64,000 nt of DNA from Sphagnum magellanicum (taxonomy: Eukaryota; Streptophyta; Sphagnopsida; Sphagnales; Sphagnaceae), in contig CM038918.1 in the NCBI GenBank assembly GCA_021904315.1, positions 1,007,349 through 1,071,348 on the forward strand. The letters run 5' to 3'. This document shows, piece after piece, positions 35,001-48,275 of the stretch (positions are counted from its first letter, which is position 1; the number at the start of each line of letters is the position of its first letter). A program made the position numbers and the translations under genes. The notes below the pieces were generated by a model that had not been told where the DNA came from, made no database searches, and saw only the letters and a list, made by a program, of their open reading frames with translations.

Positions 35001-38000
35001 CACAATCAACAGTAAAAACGATTAGAAATCATGAGCATGTGGGGGGGGGGGGAGGGAGAGAGTGTGTGGGGGAGTTTGGTATTGGTGTTTTTGGGGTTCA
35101 ATTATAAAAAGGCATTATACATTTGCAAAGTTTTTGTGTAATATTGATGAGTTGGGTGTTCATTAAAATAGTGAAAGGTAGGAAGGAAACATTTTTTTTA
35201 TTCAATGTTAGGGGGTGTTTTGAAATAATTTTAAATAGGGTATGGAACATTGTTTCAAACTTTGTTTAAAATTGGGCACATTGGTTGTCCCACTAGAAAG
35301 AAGTAATTGATCACAAATATGAAGAAAAACTTAATAATGTTCCAAAGCTTAATTGTGGGCTCATCAATTACCATTACCATTAGGGAGCCCTAACTAACAA
35401 TAGTAAAACTTGAAACATTAATGAGATACCTAAAGCTAACACATGTTGATTCTCCCATAATTGTGTGCACATTTTTCCTCCATATAATTGCAACACATTC
35501 ACAAACATTTGGGCAAACTTTAATACAACTCATAATTCTTCTTTGTTTTATATCATTTTTCTCAACATGTCATCTATAGAAGAAGAAGCAAATTTGAAAG
35601 CATTTCAATATTTTTTTAAAAATTAAGCTTTAGTTCAAAAATATTTTAAAATAAAATAGATGGCAATAGACCAATGCAAGAGAGAGCTATGGAAACATTG
35701 CAATCAAATCGGACCAAACATATAAAACAAAAGAAATAGCCATAGAAAAATTGAAATTAGATCTACCTAAAGATGCAAAAATGCATCAAATAAGCATAGT
35801 GCAATTACAATTAGATTCAACTCAAATTGTAAACTTTATAAAAGTAACCATAAAACAATTGCCCTCAGAATTGACTAGAAACAAAAGGTGCAAGAAATTA
35901 GCATAGAAGGTTTGTAATTGGATTTTAAAGGCAAAGCAAACGTTTTTTAATTTGAAATGAAAGGAGAAAAAGACATAAAGATTGAGGTTTTGGATAAGAT
36001 TTATAATGGGAAGTGTAATTAGTACCATATTATTGTTGGGTTTTGAAGTTTGTTGTCCCATCTTTTCTACTTAGTAATTGAAAAAAAACATTTTTTCTAC
36101 GAGCTCAAGTTCCACATTCATTGAAACTTATTCTCATAACTTGCACAACAATAACACATTACAATTTGGTTTGCGAAGATTTTCAAATTTTACAAATTGT
36201 ACTCTAACTTTAATATGTTAAGGTGACATGTAGATTAAAACATATCCAACACTAATAAAATTTTTGTTCTCCTGGGTAAATTACAAGGAAAATAAAAATA
36301 TACCTTTTGTAAGGACATGGCCTACTCCACCCACCAACTAAACGTTAAGGCCATGAAAGAAGGAAATCCATGATGTTGCATATGCATCACAAGACACAAA
36401 GTGGAATGGTGCTGAACTCATAACCAAACACTAATTAACAAAACATCCCACCTAGGTCAAACCCCATACATAAACCTAGGGATTATGGAATACCAAGAAT
36501 GATATTTCACCCTTGAATGTCTTTCATCACATTTTTGTGCTCCTTGACTTCCTAAGACATCCCTAGTTCACTAACATGTTCCCCAACTACATGTTGGTAA
36601 ATTTTCCATTTGAAATCTTAATCTCAAATTAATTCACTAACCTAAGCTTTTCCCAAGAATTATCCCCCATGCAAACTTCCCATTATGTCTAAGGTTTTGT
36701 TGCCCAAAAACCCCCTTGACTTCGTTTAATGGCCCAACTGCAAGTCCACACTTATACTATTTTGGAAAGGATTTTAAAGTCCTCCCATAGACCCTCCACC
36801 TATTTTAACACACCTATGTGCAAAACGGCGACTTACTACACTAAAAATTGAACCCAAATTGGGATGGGGGCCATCCCATGCAAATTTCTTCTTACTCAAC
36901 CCATGCCGACAAGGGGGCCATCCCATGGTGGTCTTGACATGGGTTTGGATTGGGCAAGTCCACTTTTGGTTTCATCTAGAAAGGCATGTCACTATATGTC
37001 ATGGATGTCAATGTTAGACATGCTTACATGATGAATGGAGTTTCCATAAATTTCAATTCATTCATAAAGGATGCATCCATCTCATAATCCATTCATAGTA
37101 ACTTGTAGTTCACTTTTCATTAATTTGTAATTAATTCCCAATTCACTTTTAGATAACTTTTAATTAATTCTTAGTTTTTTCATAGTTCATTTTTAGTTAA
37201 ATATTAATAAACTTGTAATTAGGAAGTATTTTAAAAAGTTTCATTGGTTGGTAGGCACATGAAAACCTCCATGGATGTTTGAGAAACTTGTAAGAATATT
37301 TTATAACTGAAGTTACAACAAGAAAAAGTTCATCATAGTTAATAACTTAATTGAAAATAATTTAGTTGAAATTTTTTAATACAAAGTACATAATTAATTT
37401 GAATGGCAATGCAGTAAGAGCATGAGATGTTGAATGTAATCAGAAGTAAGAAGAAACCATTGGAGCAAGAGCAATAGTAGGGGAAGAAAAGAATTAATGT
37501 TTCGTGGTGGTGACATCTTTGTTTAAAATTTAGGTTACTATAAACATCACAAACCTTCTTACTGTTGATCTAAACCTTTAAATCCAAACAAAATTTTTGA
37601 TTGTTGTTGAAAATTGAACTCTTTTCCATGGGCTCTTAACTTTGGCACACAATGTGCATTTGGTGATAGAAGGATTTTGATTAAAAAAATTTTAAAATTA
37701 TGGTGATCGGTGTATGATACAATAAACCCCTTTTTTAATCACGCCTTTCATGACTACTTTTTTTTGTTACAATAACGAACTGTGATTTAAATGTGTATAA
37801 TCATATTCCATATAAACACTTATAAGCTTGTGACTATAGACAAAAAAAAAACCCTTACAAAACAACCCTTTCATGCTAAAATAAAGATGCCAATTGTTAA
37901 AATTTCTTACATGAGTTATTCTAAATTCTACTATGCATTATTAAAATTGAGGTAGGTTGTGATTTTTTGTTGTTTTAATGTAACAATTTACATTAAATTT

Positions 38001-38589
38001 TAACTCCTTAACTATGACCTTGTGTATCTTGTTAACTATTAAGATTTTTTGCTTTCATGGCAAGTTCACATTTTTTTTGGGCTTGTTTGCATTAAAAAAT
38101 TATTTATTTTCTTTTCTCTTCGATCAGATTCATTGTCGTTAATTTGCACAACTTGAATACAAAGTAACATTAACATTACTAGAAGGAACTACAATTCATA
38201 AAACCCTAATGTTTGTTTTAATTTCTTCTCATTATAATTACTTTTTTAAAAAAATTATAAATATTTTGTGCTGCTAGTGAGTGTGATAGTGACTATACAA
38301 AACGATGTTTTATATTAAAACGAATTATTACCAAGAAATATGTGATACAAACAAAAATGTGATTAAAATGGGTGTGATCATACGGAGGGTTTACTCTAAT
38401 TGGGTTTTTTAAATGGAAGACCTCGCATACTTTGGAGGGGAATAACTTTTGCAAATCTAAACAAAATTGGATGATTCAAAAGGCTGAGGTTACAAATTAT
38501 ATTCAAACTCCACCACCAACTTAGTGATACCTAAATGCTATTGTCTGATAACTCACTTAATGTCCAGTCATAGGCATGTCTACCCTATT
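32069..38589. other. AT-rich stretch with no gene seen
   Basis: No recognisable protein or RNA gene lies on either strand. It contains GGCAT repeats near 33040, the 2 x 95 bp tandem repeat listed separately, a G tract near 35041-35052, a run of TGTTCC-like motifs near 34.5 kb, and two copies of GGGGGCCATCCCATG near 36864 and 36914. Confidence 0.5.
33169..33358. repeat. Tandem duplication, 2 x 95 bp
   Basis: AAAAATTCATAYAAGGAAAA opens each unit and CAATTCTACTATATC closes it. The units differ at only a few bases, so the event is recent compared with other repeats here. Confidence 0.92.
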
Positions 38590-40530
38590 TGTAGGAAAAA
38601 GATATGAGTCACAGTCGTGTACCACATTCTGGAGTCCGCATTCATATGGAGCTTCTTGAACAGGAACCCCAAGCTGATCCCCAGTGGATACAACACAGAT
38701 ATGCCAAAGTGAACTACCACCCACCAGCATACCATCCACTGGATGCCCGTTATGACTCAGTTGTAGATGAACCTCGACTGATTTAACATCTGGTTTCATC
38801 GTGGTAACCCTTTTTGTATCAAGTAGTTCCCCTGTATTTATAGGTTAATAAGTAGGATTTAATAGGTGACTACCTAGGTAAGTATATGGTTTACAGAGAG
38901 GTATTGGCTCTTCTAACTACCTACGTATTAACACCCAATTGAGGTGTAACTAAGGTAACCACCATGGTTAGCTAGAGAACTGGAGCCCAATACAAAATTG
39001 TTTCTGGACCACTTGTCATCCATGGTGCATGGTGGGTGCTTGTTCACTCAGGCCAAAGGACGGCCGCTGTGGGTCTAGTCCTTGCGATTCCTTTTCAGGG
39101 TCAACAACCAGTGTTGTTTTTTAGGGATTCTTTTATGCAGCTTTAGTGGCAATTCTTTTTCACAGGAAGATTTGAAAAAAATTGGTGATCTGCCCTTGGA
39201 ATCTTTTGCCTTTTATCAGCCTGTAAACCATATATATGAAGCACAAATATATGTATAAAATATATTTTTAATCATCATTACATATTTCTGGCTAGGAAGG
39301 TACTTACCAGAACCAAATATGGTCAATCTGGTGACTTTTTCTTTTTCTTCAAGAACTTTTGGCCATTGCAACACCCAAATTAACTTTGTTTCCCAGTTTT
39401 TTTTATTCTTAACTTTGCCTTTTGAGAAATAGGCGGGTGTGAAACAATACACATAGCTCATGCAACATGCTCCCCAAACGAATCTTACCATGCTGTTGAC
39501 CACGTATTCCGGGCAACTCACAGGAGGCCACACATCTCGTGCTCAGACGAATCTAATTTGAGGCAATCAAACTTCCTGCATGGTGGAGTATGTGGAGTGG
39601 AAAGCCCAGTGCCCCTTGGGTAAACCCCGAGGTATTGGGCTTTACCGGAGTAAGGGCCCACGCAAAAGGCACTGAAAGGATGAAACCTTGCAAGCTGAGT
39701 GACACCAGCCAACAACATGCAAACTTTGTTTCAATATTGAGCAATGAAAGAGCACATCTTGTCTGCCCTCTAAACCATGTGTTGGGTGGTTCTTGGATTT
39801 TGTTATAACCTCTTGGTCTGAGTTTTTGAAAATTTTCACATTCAAACAACCTGGGTTCTGGGTTTTTATTAAAACTTCAGACTTAAAATAAGTGCAGGTT
39901 CTGAGTTTTAGAAAAAATTCGAAGGATTGCCTGGTTTGCTCAAAGAAGGCACGAAGAATCAAAGGTTCAGAGTAGGTTGTTTGACCATTTCTTTGAATTT
40001 TTTAAAAACCAAAATGGATTGTTTGAGGCGCTAAGTATTTGCTGATCAGAGTTCCACATACCTAACCCTTACCCGCTGGATATTTCTTGGAAAAAGTGCG
40101 ACCAACCCAACATGGCTGTGTAAACTTTCCCTAATACACACCCTTCTCAAAACTACTACCTATTACACGGAAGGAATGACCTGCCAGAAATTGTGCAGTG
40201 TATTTGGTGGTAACCTTATAAAGCATATTTTGATATCTGGGAGCAGGGAGGGCATTTCGTTTTTCATAATGCCCCCCTCCTGTTTGGCCTCAGTTTATCC
40301 CCTGGATCTCTTGCAGGTCTCTATGTTGGGTAAAGCACTTGGTCGAGGGGCCTGCCTTGGTAGCCCTTATTTTGGTTATGACCTCAACCTAGGGCTTTTA
40401 CCCTACACTTAAACACACAATAAGCCTCCAGTTTGAGGCGCAAGGACCAAAGGTACCACATCAAACATGAAAACAACACATGTTAGAAATTCATGAATTT
40501 AGTTCCCATGCCACTGTACATACTATGCAA
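38590..40530. repeat. Dispersed repeat, copy B
   Basis: Second copy of the element at 30030-31795. It has the best-kept small frame of the family: 60 codons at 38604-38786, ending PLDARYDSVVDEPRLI and stop. Relative to copy A it has about 195 extra bases at roughly 39857-40048 plus smaller indels. Confidence 0.85.
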
Positions 40531-43500
40531 TTCAACTGAAAAGAAAAAATAACATAGAAAGTTACCATCTATAACGCACAAGAAATGAATCCAACAAGGG
40601 AACAAATCAAAATCCATGGGATAAATGTCACACATTGATATATATACCAAAGGTTTCAAAGCATTCAACCAGATCAGCATTCAAGGTGATCAACAGTGTA
40701 GTCTACTTCAAGAATCCCTTGTCACATATTGTTGCACTTGCAGGTAGTACAGGTCACTTTTGCAACAATCAAAGTATCTCATAATTTGCATTAGGAGCAA
40801 CATTTCCAAGTTCCAACATCTCATGAAGCCATATCATGTATATTTTAGGAATTTTTGCTTGTACCCAAAGTGGGTATCATGCAGAGGAAGATGTAGAAAA
40901 AGGTGGTGATCATTCCTTGGAAGATTTAGCCAAATCTGGCTATAAAAAATTATGAAATATGAATCTTTAATCATCCTTCTATATATTAGCTACACATTGA
41001 AATCCAAGTAAAGACATCTAATGATTTTAGCTTTTTTTTCCCCTAACTTCTAGTGTTTAAAAACGTCCAAAATCTCTTAATTTTTGAATTTTGAATTTTG
41101 AATTTCACATGTTGGCAAAATATCACCAATAGAGAAAATGCTGGGCTGTATCATATGGAATAGTCTTTTTTACTATTGATAAAACTGGCCAAAAGACAAC
41201 CCCGCTTCACTTGTCTGGCAAAAATTCTCTTTTTCTCTCTTCTAATTTCTTTTTTGGCACAGGTCTATCCACTGGCTACTGTTTCAGCATTCCTGTACAA
41301 AAGTGTGACCAATTAAGTCGAAATTTGTCTAGGGATGCTTGCAACTGTTCCTAAGCTACAATTGTTTTCCAAAAAACTCACAACCAGACTGGCAGATCAT
41401 ATCTTGGAAATGCAACTCCCAATGGATATTACCAAATATAATCTTTATTTAATCTGCTTCCGCTAGCTTGCCATGCTGACACAGGCTGTTTTCCATTTCA
41501 TCAATGTTGTTTCACAAATAAACTGAAGATTCAGGCAATACTGTCCACAGACGGTATTCTGATATTTCAAATTTAAAGTGAAGAAAATTGGAAAAAAAGC
41601 CGGGAAATAGCAGGGTGGAAAACAACGCATAAAGGCCACAATTGCTAGCCAAAGCAGATTTCATATAAGAGAGGGTCTTGATGGGTTGCTCCTATATGCT
41701 GCTTTCTGGTGTAAAGCAGCACAGGTAGGCATGGAAGATGGTGGAATCAGTTTTCTGCCCAATGAAGTATGTCATGGGGTGAATTCTGCCACCAGAATGT
41801 GGCACAGCTGCACTGAATCTGTCATACACGAAATATTTGACTGGCTGCAAGATATCATGTTGCTAGTCGCTACCATATTAAGGATCAATACTTAACATCA
41901 TGCCTCTTATTTGAAAATGGACCAAGCCTCAATTGTGTGGTCCGAGCAGCTTCGTCCCGCTGCAAGGTGGTCATTAGTGATTGTCCTTATAGGGGCGATT
42001 TTGCAGCAGTGTTTGCTTTGATTCAGTACCTACACTGGTACCTTCACCTTCTTGAGTGAGGCCTCTTAGTGTAAGTAAACCCGCAACAGTGGGAGCATTC
42101 TCAAAATATAGGGCCTAGGAGGAGGCAATAGCTGAGTCCAGCCCCACATTTTGGGAATGTCCCCAAGCCATGGGCTTTACCCATTCTTAAGTACATATAA
42201 GGAAAAGCTTTACATGAACCTGAAAATCATCATGATCATAAGCATACAAAGATCAGAAGGGATGGGAGGGCGAGGGTCCTTACATTTTCACATTAGGTGG
42301 GTCTTAAGCGGGTCATAAAGTAAAATTAAACCCTCCTCTGCTTGCCCATTGCTTAATACCTAGGGCTACATCCACTCCCTCACACCAAAAAAATGCTCAT
42401 CCGCACAAGCTCACTTTAGTGTCTTGTCAGCTGAAATTCCACTCAAACAATAGGATATCTAGTTCAGGAACACAAAATGTTATAACAGTTGGTGAGTCCT
42501 GCATCAATTAGTCACACCAGATTAGAGAATCATTCAAATTTTCTGTAGGGTCAAGATCAAAAGTGAGTAGACAAGTGTTTCCAGTTTCAACACACTAGGA
42601 CATTTCTGTCAACAGAAAGCAACAATACAGGAAATATTAGTTAACTCAAGAGTGAGCCTTGCTTTCCACACAGTTTTGGAACTGGTACTATATCTACACA
42701 CTCAAACGGCTAAGAAACAATGTAACAGGTAAAAATGCCAAGACTTGTAATTATTTGCTTCTAGGGATAAACATTAAAACAATATTTCTTGACTTGCTTT
42801 TCTATCATTGCAAATACAAGAATCTAAGATAACAACAAACCATACTCCCTTTCATTTTCCCACCAACTCCTAAGACTTTGCCCGAAAAGAAATTCCCTCA
42901 AAGTGACAAATCAATTACCTACACACTCTAGACTTGCAATTCCTGGCTCAGTCTTCATTGGAAAAGAGAAATCAGAAACCTGTCCAAGAGTCCCCAAAAT
43001 GGCAAGATGATGATGACATTGCCTGTGTCATGTGACCCTGAATGCTTTGGTGCCCCTGTAAGATTGTTCACATCTCTGCAAACAGGATCAATACAATGCG
43101 TGAATGTAAGTGAAGACCCACCAAATTTCTTTCTGCTCGTCACCATATCCAGCATGAAAAACCAGGAAAAAGACATGATTGTAAGCTTCAATGACTCGGT
43201 CTCTCAAGGACTGCACACCTGCCCACACCAGTTAATCAATACCTAGTACCTAACATTCTGTTGATGGGAGTGCTGCCATCCTAAGATCTTAATTGGCAAA
43301 CAGATACATGAGTCCTCAAGTGTATGATTAGCTCAACTCCTCACTGTTTTAATCTGTTAAACTGGAAAATTATGGGTTTGAATGCAGATTATGACAGAAA
43401 CATTCTTTGAGACCAACAACCTCTTGAACTGGTTGGAACAATGATGTTGGTGGTCAACATGTTGTACATGAGGTGTTCTGAAGGCCGGTGGAGAACAGGT

Positions 43501-46500
43501 GGCATCAGGACTTGTGGTGCCAACCCATCCCTGCAAAAGACAAAAATTTGGAGTAATGGGTCTCTTGTGGTGATCATCTCCTGGACGTACAATGCTGAGA
43601 ACTTTGCAATCCCCCTACAGAATGCAAATCATCTTCACAGAAAGTACAGAAGCATTTTGTATGCAGCTTCTTCCAGGATTGAGAAGCTTCACCAGCACTA
43701 GTATCTGCAGCAAAAGAAGGGACCTATACCTGTCAGAAATTTGGAGGGAGTTTGTATGAATGGAGAGGTGAAGCAGGCAGAATCCTCCATGTTCATCCTG
43801 TTCACTACTGAAATCAAAGGATTCTTGCACCCCGCTTACTCAGACCTCAACTGGCAAGATATGACCAATCAATTTGACATCGACATCTGGACTTGCATAT
43901 TCTTCTGTGTCTGCCTACGAAATGCAAATTAGAAGTAGCAGTTCAAGTCAGTAACACACAGCATGGTGCTGAAGGAAAGGAATACTGGAGACACCACTGC
44001 ACCTCAACACAAATCCAGGAATAACCAACAATATGGTTCATCTTAACATGTCAAACTGATGGAATCGAATGGCTGACAGTCCCCTTCAACTTCCCCTTCA
44101 ACTAGATCATGAATCTTTGTGTGCGGGTAGTGACACAGTTTAGACATCAGTTGACAAGAGCTTTAATATGCTTGAAATTATTTGGATGGAAAGTCAGTAT
44201 AAACCTGTATGGTTTTCAAGAATGTATAACAGTATACCCGGTCTGGATTCATCTTTGGGAAGCTGCAACTTTGATCATTGATGAAGGCCGCTGCAGCTGT
44301 ACACATAATCCTTCAACAACCTGCCATACACGGTACAAAACCAAAGCCACCTTTGTTTCCAATGGCAAATCTCAAATTTTGCTGAAACTTATACAACTCA
44401 GGTGTCAGCCATTCCTTCAAACAACTTGTGTGTCCTAAGTCTGGTGACCTGCAACACTCCACTGGTCCATCTTTGTTTCATCTTAGTTCATACCAGGATC
44501 TCAAATATTTGACCTTTATAGATATATGACTACATAGACTTGTTTTGAAGACATGATTCTAGTGAATGCTTGCATACATTATCACCTGGTATTATTTCTG
44601 TGATGCAGCGGCTCAATGAGCAAGGTATGCAGAACTAAAAGGATTTCAATTTGCATCTACCAATATTCAAACTCAACAAAATAAAAGGTCTCTTTGAAGA
44701 TGTTGGCATTGAGAATGTGCTTCTGCAGAGAAGAGTCCCAACGCAGATAGGCATGAAAAACTGAAATTAGGTTAAACAACGCTTTACAATGGGCAAGGCC
44801 CAGAACTGGGAGATATTCCCAAAAATGGGGTGGCCCAATTTGAAAACTACCCCATGATCCTAGGCCCCTTATTTTGGGTAGGACCCTGCCCTTGGGCTTT
44901 ACCCCACCCTAAGATTCCTACTCTCCTACCCTTTGCATCCTACTCTCTTATCACGAGTGTCCCGACAAAAGGACCCTCTCAAGCTCTCAACGCAAGAGAA
45001 GCTTGTGCAACCTGGACATATCTATAGTAACAATCCAAAGCTGATTCCAACATTTCACGGTTGTACTCTTCCTCTGCAAATGTGAGTCCTGGTGAGGTAG
45101 TAGTTCATGCTCTTACCATGGGAGGAGATCAGAGAACTTACAGAAGCTGGCAACACAATTGGCGAAAAATGTCGAAATCATGATTGTAGTTGGCAGAATA
45201 TGCCTTTAGTCCTCAAGTTTATGCAGGAATCAACACCCCAAGAGATTTACCCTTGGATCAGATCTCAATGGCTGCCTCCTAGTAGCAGTAGTGACAAGGA
45301 TTTAGTATTTAGAGCAGAGAGTGATACTCTCACCCCAGGCTACTAGCCTTGCAGAGAAGTGAAGTTCTTACAAAGCAACTCCGCTTTGTCTATGAGAATT
45401 GCATTTCCTTCTTGCTGGATCTGATACATTACTTGTAAATTATTGATTTTCTGTCCACATTTTTTCCAAATGTTTCAAGGCGAGAATTCAATGGAAGCAA
45501 AGACACAATTTTAGAGTTTAGAATCAATTAGACACTAGAAAAAAACCGGATGAAGCCATGATGAGATGCAGATCCATTTTCCAGGTGCATCTGAGAACCT
45601 CTGCCATTTCAAACTCATCCTTGCTCGTCCATGCTTTTTGAAATGGTTGTCTCTGGAGAGGAATTCATTGTTTGAGTCCTCTTATTAGTTTCTTCTAGTC
45701 AACAACTTGTTTGTTTCTTGTAGTTGAGAACTTCCCTCCAAGGAGAAGTGGCTTCTGTGGGAATTTGGTCTCCTGATCCAGTATTACATATTGTTATGTT
45801 GGATAGTCTGTGAATCATTTCATTGCTGAAGTTCAACTTTCACTGCACCACCTGTCTGAAGATATAGTTCTCTATCTTCTGGATCCTGAACATTACTCTG
45901 CAATGAACATGAAGATTCGTATTTTGGCCAACAGCAATCACACTTCCAGGTCACTTGTTGTTACATGCATGTGACTTTGGAGCTTCTATGTTAGACACCT
46001 GTAGTGATGCACAGTTGGGTGTTGGTTGTGTTTTGGAATGATGACTCTTGGTTGCTTCTACCAGCAGCTATGAAATTGTATGAAGTTGTCACTACTGGAA
46101 TCCCAAGCACAAAAGTTTCAATGTTGTTGGTGTGTGCATGTGGAACTTGTCCATGTCACAATTTTGTGCCTCACTTTGCAGTGCTCACAACAGATCTGCT
46201 TTTGCATTTCAATTAGAACAATGAAATGTTTCTAAGTGTGGCGCATGCGAACATGGTCCATGACATGAGGAAGAATTGGCCTCAGAGGTTTTGCTTTTCA
46301 CAGATTCTTGCAGCTTGTGCCAAGCAAGAAACAGGTTGTAGAAAACCTCTGGTAGGATTTCTTGACAAGTCCTTCAAAATGGTGAGATCAGACGCTGGAG
46401 AAGATAATTCAAAGGATTTTTGTCATTTAGTCCTCTCATTAATATGGGACTTGTCTTTACCTTGTTCTTAGGTGTGAGATTTCATACCGTGATCTGCACC

Positions 46501-46744
46501 AACCCAGAGGAATGCACAGTCTGCTGATCACTTGGATTTTGATTTTTGGACACAGGGTGGTGCACAGAATCCTGATTTTAAACCTAAGAGAGACACAGAG
46601 GTGGTTACATTGAGCTCAACGGAAATTTGGAATCCTCCTGGGCCAAAGTAAAGCTAGCTCAATTAGGCCCAGAGTTGTTTGTCACCTTGATCACCTGGTC
46701 ACCTTGAATGCCATAATCCTGAGACATTTCCAGTAAATTTTGAC
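40531..46744. other. Unassigned region with short coding-like pieces
   Basis: This is less AT-rich than its neighbours and has many frames of 60-110 codons on both strands, none recognisable. Degenerate copies of a CCTTATTTTGGGTAGGACC...TTGGGCTTTACCCC motif occur near 44865-44905, and an inverted relative lies near 42100-42180. It may hold worn transposon or gene remnants. The strongest piece is listed separately. Confidence 0.35.
43441..43906 (-). pseudogene. Possible worn gene fragment, unrecognised
   Basis: Read on the minus strand, several short segments look exon-like. One follows TTTCGTAG at about 43906 and encodes ADTEEYASPDVDVKLIGHIL. One follows TTTGATTTCAG near 43808 and encodes VNRMNMEDSACFTSPFIQTP. 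One follows TTTTGCTGCAG near 43705 and encodes DTSAGEASQSWKKLH. One follows TTTTGCAG near 43531. Gaps between them are too short for normal introns (one is about 25 bp), and stops fall in them. This could be a decayed gene or chance. No family is assigned. Confidence 0.2.
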
Positions 46745-46876
46745 GGGTCCAACAAATAAGCTTGATGGTTTGGATTGCCAAGAAAGTATCACTCACACAA
46801 ATTTGCAGGGCAAATTTTTGGGTTTTGGACATTTGAGCATCAGAATTTTGAGGAGAATGAGAGCGAGAAAGAGTAC

Positions 46877-46942
46877 CTGAGTTCGCAGATATGAAGAAGG
46901 AATCGAAATGTGTCCTAGAGCGACAGGGGCGACAACACCCAT
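46877..46942 (-). pseudogene. Orphan copy of PGL exon 1
   Basis: This matches PGL exon 1 (14776-14705). It reads MGVVAPVALGHISIPSSYLR, then TQ, and ends at CAG|GTACTC, a valid donor. It is 66 nt against 72 nt, so ATG, frame phase and donor are all still present although the original ATG context has changed. No other PGL exon follows in this copy. It is probably a leftover of the duplication. Splicing to PGL exon 2 at 14244, more than 32 kb downstream on the same strand, is formally possible but unlikely. Confidence 0.75.
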
Positions 46943-47936
46943 TCACAGCTCTTATGTTTTTCTAACCAATCTAAAGCTTTACCTCAAAAATGTTGCACTT
47001 TCGGAACAAGGCACAAAAACAAGTGAACACACCATCCACTCACATTGTCAACCGTCGCAAAAACAGGACAGATCCTGACCCAGCTTGCAACTCAAGTTCA
47101 ATCTGCACCCACAGCTTTCAGCAGCAAAATGGCAAGTTCATGTTGCTCTAGAAAACTCCTTGAGGTTTTCGTTGCAAGGAGGATAGACCACAAACTGTCA
47201 AAAGGGTGAAAAGAATAAGGAATTGCAGCGACAAGCCAGAGGAACATAGTATCAGCCGACCCATTGTAGATTTGAACTGTCATTTAAACCCTGATGAGAC
47301 CACTTCCTGCTCTGGCAAATTGGCGCTTTGCAAAACACTGAAGCGAAAACTGGAAAAACCCCTCGACTTCCACATCTTTGCTAATCCATTCAGCCACTTG
47401 CTGCCACGAAACTCGAGTCTCCTATTCTAGCAAGATGGAGAAAAACCCTTCTACCCAGTTACACTCATCCTAAGCACCTTCTCAACATTTCAACCGAGAC
47501 ATCTTGCTCATACAAATTTCTCCGCCACCCCCCGGCAAGCACTTGAAAGCACCAAGGATTCCAACTTCCGAGAACGAATTCACCCCAGTTACTGACAAGA
47601 GCTGGAAAATCTCTAGGTTGCGGCGCTTCAGAAAATTTCCCTGCAGTACCACCCATCACGACCATCTTCCTATCTTCCTACACTTGCAATCCGGATACCT
47701 GGAGAGTGCTCAAGTCTTTCAGACGGCGCTGTTCCACTAACCCACCCCACCCCACCCAGCACTTCTTTGTAAACAAAGAATAACATACAAAAGCGCATGG
47801 ATCACCGAAGCACACGAAATCTCACCATCAGCACAACAGGCGGATGCAGAGCAAACCCACGAATCCGTGCAGAAAAGAAAAAGCGTGACCAACTTTTGGG
47901 AAGGAATTTGTGGCGAGGCGATGGGGAATTTCATGG

Positions 47937-48275
47937 ACGGAACAACGTGCGCGGCGGTGAGAGGATGTGGAAGCACGCTGCCTGCTTGTGGGTTGCCACC
48001 ACGCGGTCGATATCTCACCATCAGATTGCAAAAATCAACGGCTCATAGAGGAGATCTTCTCTCTGGCCTTCAGATGAAACGAGTCCTAGCTACCAGTTCT
48101 TGCATACGACACCTGATTCGAGATTCGGGATCTAAACAGCCGATTCTAGATTCGGAATCTAAGGCAGCCGCGTTCTCATTTCGCATTCCTCATGTGTTCT
48201 CCATTAACTATTTTCCTGGTCAATCCGGCCCATTGAAAGGGGACACAGCTTAATATCCAACGGTAGGGTCAAATG
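47937..48275. other. Highly conserved non-coding block, copy 2
   Basis: Partner of 15781-16120. It lies about 1 kb upstream of the orphan PGL exon, in the same relation as copy 1 to the real PGL exon 1. Confidence 0.5.

Noticed and set aside
47867-48253. 128-codon plus-strand open frame in duplication copy 2
   Set aside because: The matching frame in copy 1 is stopped by TAA after about 50 codons and lacks the ATG; nucleotide changes do not favour synonymous sites.
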